This document shows, one piece after another, positions 57,746 to 64,000 of a DNA stretch of 64,000 nucleotides. Position numbers and translations under genes: made by a program. The stretch is taken from assembly GCF_030542105.1 (NCBI RefSeq), contig NZ_JAUOFB010000001.1:868001-932000 (forward strand). Reading direction: 5' to 3'. Positions within the stretch are counted from its first letter, which is position 1; each line of letters opens with the position of its first letter. The notes beneath the pieces were generated by a model. It was given only the letters and a program-made list of their open reading frames with translations, was not told where the DNA came from and did no database searches. The DNA is from Hymenobacter sp. BT730. GTDB lineage: Bacteria > Bacteroidota > Bacteroidia > Cytophagales > Hymenobacteraceae.

Positions 57746-58825
57746 CTAAGAATGCATGAGCTTCTGAGCCGTGCGCCTGCCATATATGCGTGCCACCCAA
57801 CGCGGCAGGAATACCGCACCCAACACCAGATACAGGTAGTACGTGACCATGCGGTAGAGCAACACCATAAAGCTGGTCATGGTGGCTGTGCCAATAAACT
57901 TGCCAAAGAAAGTGGGGAAAGCGCCTTCCGCTATACCCGCGCCGCCTGGGGTAATAGCCACCAGCAAAATGACTTTGTAGGTGATGTTGCGGGCAAACAT
58001 CATGGTAAACTCACTGGCCGATACGTTCACGAATGCCGCAATCAGGCAGCCAATCACGAGGTAGCGCGCCGTCCAGACAAAGGCGGTGCTGAGCGCGGCC
58101 CGCAGCCAGTAGCCTGCACCATTCCCACGCAGCTGGGCTGAGGCCCACACTACTTCGTTGCCGTGCTGATAGGCCTTGGCGCGCCAGCGCCGCAGGCCAC
58201 GCACAGAAAACAAGCGCACCAGCAGCCGCTTTACGGACATTGGGTTGATAAACAGCGCATACAGCATCAGCCCGGAATACAGCGATACCATCACGTAGCT
58301 CAGCCCAAAGGCTATTTTGAGTGTGGTCATAAACCCGCTTTGCAGGGACTCAGCCGGATACAGCCCTTCGTGCGCCAGCCATACCACCAAGGGTACCATC
58401 ACTACATAATATAGATTGTCAAGCAGGGCCGTTACCATCACATAGGCCACCGACTTACCCAAGGTAATACCCTCCTTGTGCAGCAGAATGGGGGCTACTG
58501 AGGTACCGCCCACAGCCGATGGCAGCAGGCAGGAGGCAAACTCCCAGATCATAATAATGTCCAGGGAAGCGCGCCAGCTAAGTACTCGCTCCGATATTTC
58601 GCGGATCCGATAAACGTAGCCGGCATCGCGGGCTACCAGCACCAGCAAGGAAATAAGCAGCCACGTGGGGCTGGCGTTACCCAGCGGGGCTAGGTCGCCG
58701 GGCTTGTAGCTGCGCCAGAACATAAAGCCCACCACTCCCAGCCCGATAAGTACGGGCAGCACAATGCGCGACGGCCGAAGCTTATCGAGTAGTTGCTGTT
58801 CCTCGGAGTCCTGGGTAAGCGGCAT
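57746..58825 (-). CDS. Lysylphosphatidylglycerol synthase-type membrane protein (UPF0104)
   Basis: The 359-residue membrane protein starts at ATG 58825 (MPLTQDSEEQQLLDKLRP); a TTG two codons upstream is possible. About eight hydrophobic segments are visible. Family marks of the flippase-like part of LPG synthase TM proteins include EFASCLLPSAVGGTSVAPILLHKEG and TPGGAGIAEGAFPTFF. The aminoacyl-transfer domain of true MprF is absent, so a lipid-transport role is more likely than lysyl transfer. It is divergent from dxs with about 215 bases between them. Confidence 0.85.
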   Translation of the reverse strand: MPLTQDSEEQQLLDKLRPSRIVLPVLIGLGVVGFMFWRSYKPGDLAPLGNASPTWLLISLLVLVARDAGYVYRIREISERVLSWRASLDIIMIWEFASCLLPSAVGGTSVAPILLHKEGITLGKSVAYVMVTALLDNLYYVVMVPLVVWLAHEGLYPAESLQSGFMTTLKIAFGLSYVMVSLYSGLMLYALFINPMSVKRLLVRLFSVRGLRRWRAKAYQHGNEVVWASAQLRGNGAGYWLRAALSTAFVWTARYLVIGCLIAAFVNVSASEFTMMFARNITYKVILLVAITPGGAGIAEGAFPTFFGKFIGTATMTSFMVLLYRMVTYYLYLVLGAVFLPRWVARIYGRRTAQKLMHS

Positions 58826-58940
58826 AAGCAAGCGGTGTGGGGATGGGCAAAAGTAGCCAATATTCAGCCAGAGCGAAGTAAGGAAGGTAAGAAGTCCAAA
58901 AGCGCGAGGAAAGGGATAAACCGCTGGCCCGGAAAACTCG

Positions 58941-58948
58941 TACCTTTG
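58941..58948 (+). promoter_or_regulatory. Possible -7 element of dxs
   Basis: TACCTTTG matches TAnnTTTG about 93 bases before the dxs ATG. No clear TTG is at the right distance. Confidence 0.4.
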
Positions 58949-59040
58949 CCCACTATGGGGATGCTATCTGGTAGCTGCCCTTAACCTTTCCCAAGGTTAT
59001 CTGTTGCCCTGTTAGTTCCTGCTATTTGTCCTTCCCAAAG

Positions 59041-60984
59041 ATGATTGTTGAACCCGGTGCCCTGCTGGCCGCTATTGACTCGCCCGACGACCTAAAAAAG
59101 CTCAGCCCAGACCAGTTGGTTCAGCTCAGCCAGGAACTGCGGCAATTCATCATTGATTCCGTTTCCATTTACGGCGGCCATTTTGGCGCCTCGTTGGGCG
59201 TGGTGGAGCTGACAGTAGCCTTGCACTATGTCTTCAAAACCCCCTACGACCAGCTGGTATGGGACGTTGGCCACCAGGCCTACGGCCACAAAATCCTGAC
59301 GGGCCGGCGGGAGCAGTTTCCTACCAATCGCCGCTACGGCGGCATGTCGGGCTTTCCCAAGCGCAAGGAGAGTGAGTATGATGCTTTTGGTGTAGGGCAC
59401 AGCTCTACCAGCATTGGCGCCGCACTGGGCATGGCCGTGGCATCAGACTACAAAGGAGAATTCGACCGCCAGCATATTGCCGTTATTGGCGACGGTGCTA
59501 TGACGGCTGGCATGGCTTTCGAAGCCCTCAACCACGCTGGCGTGGAGAAATCCAACCTGCTGGTTATTCTGAATGATAACTGCATGAGCATTGACCCCAA
59601 CGTGGGCGCGCTCAAGGAATACCTTACCGACATTACCACCTCCCGCACCTACAACAAGGTGCGCGACGAGTTGTGGAATGTGCTGGGTAAACTCTCCAAG
59701 TTTGGCCCCAACCCCCAGCAGATTGCCCGCCGGGTGGAGCAAGCAATGAAGGCCACCTTACTGAAGCAGGGAAACCTGTTTGAAGCTTTAAACTTCCGCT
59801 ATTTTGGCCCGGTAGATGGCCACGATGTGCAGCATCTGGTCACTATCCTCAATGACCTGAAAAGCATTCCCGGCCCCAAGCTGCTGCACTGCGTTACCGT
59901 GAAGGGCAAGGGCTATGCTTTGGCGGAAAAAGACCAGACTCTCTGGCACGCGCCCGGTCTGTTTGATAAGGTAACCGGCGAGATTCATAAGAAAACCTAC
60001 TCTACACCCCAGGCACCTAAGTATCAGGATGTGTTTGGGCATACGCTAGTAGAGTTGGCGGAGAAGAACGACAAAATCATGGGTGTGACGCCGGCCATGC
60101 CCTCGGGCTCGTCGCTGAACATTATGATGGAGGCCATGCCCGACCGGGCTTTCGACGTGGGTATTGCTGAGCAGCACGCCGTAACCTTCTCTGCGGGCCT
60201 GGCTACACAGGGTCTGGTACCGTTCTGCAATATCTACTCGTCCTTTATGCAACGTGCCTACGACCAGGTGGTGCATGATGTAGCGCTGCAGAATCTACAC
60301 GTAGTCTTCTGCCTTGACCGCGCCGGTTTTGCCGGCGCCGATGGCCCCACGCACCACGGCTGTTACGACTTGGCTTACATGCGCTGTATCCCTAACATGG
60401 TGGTTTCAGCCCCCATGAACGAGGAAGAGTTGCGCAACCTAATGTATACAGCCAGCCTCCCGGAAAATGCCGGCCCTTTCAGCATCCGTTACCCTCGTGG
60501 CGAGGGCGTGATGCCGGAATGGCGCAAGCCACTCAAGAAACTGGCTATTGGCACTGGCCGCGTAGTGCGTGATGGGGAGAGCGTAGCAGTACTCAGTATT
60601 GGCCATATCGGCAACTATGCTGTGAAAGCCACCCAGCAGCTGCTGGCCGAGGGACTTAACCCCGGGCATTATGATATGCGCTTCTGCAAGCCGCTGGATG
60701 AGGAAATGCTCCACAACATCCTACGCCAGTATAAAGCCATTGTAACCGTGGAAGATGGCTGCCTGCAGGGCGGCTTCGGTGCGGCGGTGCTGGAGTTCAT
60801 GGCCGACCACGGCTATAGCCTGCCTGTGCAGCGCCTTGGCATTCCGGACCGCGTGGTAGAGCACGGCACCCAGGACGAGCTATATAAGGAGTGTGGTTTC
60901 GATGCCGCCGGCATAGCCGCCGCGCTGCGCGAGATGCACGGGAAGGTGGTAGCTACAGCGCCTAAGGCAAAAGTGCTGCTGTAA
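59041..60984 (+). CDS. dxs: 1-deoxy-D-xylulose-5-phosphate synthase
   Basis: The 647-residue thiamine diphosphate enzyme is read from ATG 59041 (MIVEPGALLAAIDSPDDL). Marks include GHQAYGHKILTGR, the ThDP-binding GDGAMTAGMAFEALNHAG with NDN, YFGPVDGHD, the catalytic Glu region DVGIAEQHAVTFSAGLA, and DRAGFAGADGPTHHG. It makes DXP from pyruvate and glyceraldehyde 3-phosphate, the first step of the MEP isoprenoid route; the product also feeds thiamine and pyridoxal. A terminator follows. TTG at 59026 would add five residues. Confidence 0.96.
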   Translation: MIVEPGALLAAIDSPDDLKKLSPDQLVQLSQELRQFIIDSVSIYGGHFGASLGVVELTVALHYVFKTPYDQLVWDVGHQAYGHKILTGRREQFPTNRRYGGMSGFPKRKESEYDAFGVGHSSTSIGAALGMAVASDYKGEFDRQHIAVIGDGAMTAGMAFEALNHAGVEKSNLLVILNDNCMSIDPNVGALKEYLTDITTSRTYNKVRDELWNVLGKLSKFGPNPQQIARRVEQAMKATLLKQGNLFEALNFRYFGPVDGHDVQHLVTILNDLKSIPGPKLLHCVTVKGKGYALAEKDQTLWHAPGLFDKVTGEIHKKTYSTPQAPKYQDVFGHTLVELAEKNDKIMGVTPAMPSGSSLNIMMEAMPDRAFDVGIAEQHAVTFSAGLATQGLVPFCNIYSSFMQRAYDQVVHDVALQNLHVVFCLDRAGFAGADGPTHHGCYDLAYMRCIPNMVVSAPMNEEELRNLMYTASLPENAGPFSIRYPRGEGVMPEWRKPLKKLAIGTGRVVRDGESVAVLSIGHIGNYAVKATQQLLAEGLNPGHYDMRFCKPLDEEMLHNILRQYKAIVTVEDGCLQGGFGAAVLEFMADHGYSLPVQRLGIPDRVVEHGTQDELYKECGFDAAGIAAALREMHGKVVATAPKAKVLL

Positions 60985-61009
60985 GTCTTTGATGCCTTTA
61001 AACTTAAAG

Positions 61010-61040
61010 CCGAAGTCAGCGTCAGCTGCTTCGGTTTTTT
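61010..61040 (+). terminator. Terminator of dxs
   Basis: CCGAAG and CTTCGG form a 6-bp stem with an inner paired part, followed by TTTTTT. Confidence 0.75.
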
Positions 61041-61333
61041 GCGTTCCTGGCGTTGTAGGGAGCCTGCAGTCAACTAGAGTAGCCTCTAGCTATGAGAAGT
61101 ATTTGACATGAGTGGGGTTGTTATTGAGCTAAGAATATAAAATAAGCTTCATTATTTTATAACTATTTTAATAAAATAAAAGTGCCAAATCATAGGCTAA
61201 GCAATATATTATTATGATATATATCACTGTAAATGAGGTAAATAATTTATTTAATACTATTTCATAACTATGTAGTAGGCGTATTCCGTATTGCAGAAAA
61301 TTAAGTTTTCGCTCTCTTGTTAATACCTGCAAC
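61041..61333. other. AT-rich intergenic region upstream of a T9SS gene
   Basis: No gene is seen. The region is much more AT-rich than average and holds an 8-bp inverted repeat (61153-61160 with 61171-61178). It probably contains the promoter of the gene at 61334, but no clean TAnnTTTG was found. Confidence 0.45.
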
Positions 61334-62893
61334 ATGAAAAATATATACGCGTTTTTGAGTCTCTTTCTTCTTCTGTTTGGCTCCGTAACGATTGGTTATG
61401 GGCAAAAGCCAACTAATCCGGGTGGAGGAAGTGGTGGGGGAGGGACACCTGGTGGTGGGAATAACTGTTCCGGGCAGTTTACTATTTCTTTCCCTTCCAA
61501 CTCAGCTACTGCTGTAAATGGTGTGGAAACAGTAGATATAAATAATGGCTCTGGCGACATTACCAGTTACTACTGTCCTTCGCTTCAATCAACGGCTTCC
61601 CAAGTAGTTGTCAAGCCGTTAACTAATACTGTCTTTATCCTTTATAAAGGTACCGGTACAGATACTGTTAGAGTAAGCAAGCGGTATGTGCCAATTGATT
61701 CTACTTATACGTTTGGTCTGCCTGTCAACTCGACGAATACCACATATACGCTACGTAGCGACATCAACTGTAATAATCCTAAGACCAATTTTTTCACTCT
61801 GACCCTAGCTCCTACGCTTTCCATTACTGCTACGCAGGATGGCCGGCCTGTCACCGGTGCCGTTTGCCCCGGCACAACGGTAACCTTAACCGCAGCTGGT
61901 GCCACCGCGGGGGAGACATATTTCCTGCGTAATTCCAGTGGTACTTTAATTGATCAGAACCAGACGGGTGTGTTTGATGTGAATCCTACTACTTCCACCA
62001 TCTATTCTATAACTACTAAGACAGATAATTGCGGTGGTGCCGACGTAGTACAGCGAATAATTGTAAACACGAACAACCTGACATTAACCTCGAACGACCC
62101 GGATAATAATGTAGCCCCAGGTACTGCGGTTATCCTGACAGCAGGTGGTGGTACCGCTGGTGCCTACACCTGGACCGCTAGTGATGGTACTCCTATCACC
62201 TCCTCAGGCTCACAGGTAACGGTTTATCCAAGGTCATCAACTCAATATACGGTGAGCGGTAATACTACAATTGGTAACTGCCCTGCCTCTGCTTCGTTAA
62301 TCATCACGGTAAACGGGGTCATTCTACCAGTAGAATTTGCGAGCTTCACAGCCATTTGGGCCGGCAAAGCGCCCCAACTGAACTGGGCTACCGCCTCAGA
62401 GAAAAGCAGCGCCTCCTTTGTGGTGGAGCGCAGCCTGGATGGGCACACGTTTACGGCGGTTGGCCAGCGCGCCGGGGCGGGCAGCACTACCACCCGCAGT
62501 GAGTACCAGTTCTCGGACCTGAGCCTGTCGGCCTCGACGATTGGCACAGTGTACTACCGTCTGCGGCAGGTGAACACTGATGGTAGCTTCAGCTACTCGG
62601 CCATTAAAACCCTGCAAGTACCTACCAGTCGGTCCAACTTTAAAGCTACTGTGTTCCCTAACCCCTCGGCGCAGGCTGTTACCGTAGAGGTGGAAGCTTT
62701 GGGTGCCGGTACCATCACCTGCACGGTGCACAATGCGCTGGGCAAGCAGTTGCTGACGCGCACGGTCACAGCCTCAGGTGTGGGTCTGCAGGAAATTAGG
62801 TTGCCAGAAACTGCTTCGCTGCGTTCAGGCATCTATTACTTAACCGTACGCCAGGGGCAGCAGCAACAAGTAATCAAGCTCAGTCATAACTAG
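61334..62893 (+). CDS. T9SS type A-sorted surface protein
   Basis: The 519-residue protein has a signal peptide ending at YGQ (about residue 23), a Gly-rich stretch (NPGGGSGGGGTPGGGNNCSG), then Ig-like or beta-sandwich repeats rich in Thr, Ser and Asn (about 50-330, with NNVAPGTAVILTAGGGTAGAY). A fibronectin-like segment, VEFASFTAIWAGKAPQLNW, starts near residue 335. The C-terminal type A T9SS sorting domain (about 440-519) has ATVFPNPSAQAVTVEVEA, NALGKQLLTRT and SGIYYLTVRQGQQQQVIKL. It is exported through SprA and then anchored or released. A paralog follows directly (63224 onward). Confidence 0.92.
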   Translation: MKNIYAFLSLFLLLFGSVTIGYGQKPTNPGGGSGGGGTPGGGNNCSGQFTISFPSNSATAVNGVETVDINNGSGDITSYYCPSLQSTASQVVVKPLTNTVFILYKGTGTDTVRVSKRYVPIDSTYTFGLPVNSTNTTYTLRSDINCNNPKTNFFTLTLAPTLSITATQDGRPVTGAVCPGTTVTLTAAGATAGETYFLRNSSGTLIDQNQTGVFDVNPTTSTIYSITTKTDNCGGADVVQRIIVNTNNLTLTSNDPDNNVAPGTAVILTAGGGTAGAYTWTASDGTPITSSGSQVTVYPRSSTQYTVSGNTTIGNCPASASLIITVNGVILPVEFASFTAIWAGKAPQLNWATASEKSSASFVVERSLDGHTFTAVGQRAGAGSTTTRSEYQFSDLSLSASTIGTVYYRLRQVNTDGSFSYSAIKTLQVPTSRSNFKATVFPNPSAQAVTVEVEALGAGTITCTVHNALGKQLLTRTVTASGVGLQEIRLPETASLRSGIYYLTVRQGQQQQVIKLSHN

Positions 62894-62917
62894 GCGGGCC
62901 ACTACTACCTTTTACCG

Positions 62918-62949
62918 AAAAGACCAGGCTCTATCCGGCCTGGTCTTTT
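62918..62949 (+). terminator. Intrinsic terminator
   Basis: A perfect 12-bp stem (62918-62929 with 62938-62949) with the T-run TTTTT ends the first T9SS paralog. Confidence 0.85.
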
Positions 62950-63223
62950 TGCGTACCAAAAAAGCTAGTTTGAATATTTTGGAAAGCTCACAAGTAGCTA
63001 AAAGCTCAAACTAGGGCGGAGTTGCTAATGTGTAAAATATGGTGATGAAAATAGGATAATTCTTCTGAGTGATAACCAGTGACCTGCCTTGGGACTATCT
63101 TTACATAAGGTTACACTCTCATAATAAACATATAAAAAACATCATATGGTGCCTTCGGATTAATACCGTAGTTTTGCATATTGTAATAAATTAAGTCGAA
63201 TGCATCACCGAACCTTTTCCACT
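62950..63223 (+). other. Upstream region of the second T9SS paralog
   Basis: No gene is seen. TAGTTTTG at 63169-63176 fits the -7 element TAnnTTTG about 48 bases before the ATG; no clear -33 TTG was found. The rest is AT-rich. Confidence 0.4.
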
Positions 63224-64000
63224 ATGAAAACACTTTACACATTTCTGACTTGCTTCTGCCTCAGTTTATTTGCATTACCTTTCGTTAGTAATGGCCAGGC
63301 AGGATGTTCAAACCAGCTTACGGCTTTCATTAATGGAGTACAGCAAGGCCAAAAAATCCCCCAAGGCCAAAGTGGGGTAGCAGATATTACCTACTGTCCC
63401 ACTACCAATTCAAATTCTTCTATTCAGCTCTCTGGGGCCTCGTCTACTAGTGCTGCAGTATATAAATGGGAGATAGTAACCGGCACTACCGTGACCCCTG
63501 TTACTTCAGGAACAGTATCAGGCGGTACAGCTTTTCTTACTGTTTATCCTTCAACATCGACGGTATACCGGCTTACTTCTACCGGTTGTAGTAAGATTAC
63601 ATACGTTGACTTTACAATCAACCCAATTCTAACGCTTACCTCAAGCGCTGGATCATCAACTGTATGTCCCGGAACTGCTGTAACACTGAATGCAAGTGGT
63701 GGTAATGGCACCTATGTTCTAAAGGCTAATGGTGCGACTATTGATAGCAATACGAGTGGTGTGTTTACTGTTACCCCACAAGCATCAACTACATATACCG
63801 TTGAGACCACAAGTGCTACTTGTACTGGTACAGTTTCACAGAAAATCACAGTTGCTACTACCAGTAATTTAAGCCTAAACTCAAACGACGCAGATAACAA
63901 TGTTTCGCCTGGAGGCTCTGTTATTTTAACAGCAGGTGGTGGCACTTCTGGTTCATACACTTGGAAGGCCTACAATGGTTTTACAACGACTACAATCCCA
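63224..64000 (+). CDS. Second T9SS-type surface protein, 5' part (cut by window end)
   Basis: The frame is open from ATG 63224 to the last base (259 codons), so the 3' end lies outside. The start MKTLYTFLTCFCLSLFALPF is a signal peptide ending near NGQA. Then Ig-like beta repeats follow. The segments LSLNSNDADNNVSPG and VILTAGGGTSGSYTW mirror LTLTSNDPDNNVAPG and VILTAGGGTAGAYTW of the preceding protein, so the two are tandem paralogs. A C-terminal sorting domain is expected but not visible. Codon choice looks less GC-rich than the housekeeping genes nearby. Confidence 0.85.
   Translation, partial: MKTLYTFLTCFCLSLFALPFVSNGQAGCSNQLTAFINGVQQGQKIPQGQSGVADITYCPTTNSNSSIQLSGASSTSAAVYKWEIVTGTTVTPVTSGTVSGGTAFLTVYPSTSTVYRLTSTGCSKITYVDFTINPILTLTSSAGSSTVCPGTAVTLNASGGNGTYVLKANGATIDSNTSGVFTVTPQASTTYTVETTSATCTGTVSQKITVATTSNLSLNSNDADNNVSPGGSVILTAGGGTSGSYTWKAYNGFTTTTIP

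Overview
The window reads as chromosomal DNA of a GC-rich Bacteroidota, most likely Hymenobacter or a close relative in the Cytophagales. Reasons: a full-length SprA (the type IX secretion outer-membrane translocon), type A and type B T9SS sorting domains, DUF3078, DUF4292 and DUF6252 proteins, Bacteroidota-type promoters (TTG about 20 nt before TAnnTTTG), few Shine-Dalgarno sites, and many strong intergenic hairpin terminators. No rRNA, tRNA, CRISPR array, prophage or insertion sequence was seen. The genus is an inference.

Layout. 1-1500: the 3' end of yicC and a small exported protein. 1519-11801 (minus): a ruvA, sprA, gcvH, vanZ-like, M28 peptidase cluster. 12046-16022 (minus): two lipoproteins around the fused malic enzyme maeB. 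16137-20204 (minus): two TatA proteins, gatA and a LysM lytic transglycosylase. 20481-21660: a GAF-LytTR regulator and a candidate small RNA. 21689-29714 (minus): an EnvC-like protein, a DUF4292 lipoprotein and a TPR protein with overlapping ends, then a sugar nucleotidyltransferase, dut, a flippase and a crotonase. 29937-34155: mscL, a DUF3078 protein, small exported proteins, and OmpA, lipocalin-like and beta-barrel envelope proteins. 34789-39860 (minus): the rimP-nusA-infB operon with its own promoter and a hairpin in the leader. 39985-51033: a large T9SS type B protein, an endonuclease/phosphatase-like membrane protein, cysS, a glutaminyl-cyclase-like M28 lipoprotein, an alpha/beta hydrolase, a stand-alone MutS-type ATPase and an LD-carboxypeptidase. 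51163-56590 (minus): a double NTF2-like protein and the metY-metX-hom methionine operon. 56713-60984: a LysM protein, a lipocalin-like lipoprotein, a flippase-like membrane protein and dxs. 61334-64000: two tandem paralogous T9SS surface proteins, the second cut by the window end.

The most interesting element is the leader of metY-metX-hom (about 56245-56590, minus). A promoter is followed by a class I SAM riboswitch. Nine bases after the riboswitch, a 48-codon ORF begins that is not a normal gene: 8 of its last 10 residues are cysteine (ending RMRCCCSACCCCC, then stop). This looks like a two-input leader. The riboswitch would sense the pathway end product SAM, and the polycysteine leader peptide would sense charged tRNA-Cys. 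MetY makes homocysteine from O-acetylhomoserine and sulfide, so it competes with cysteine synthesis for sulfide. Every element is read directly from the sequence, but the regulatory logic is inference.
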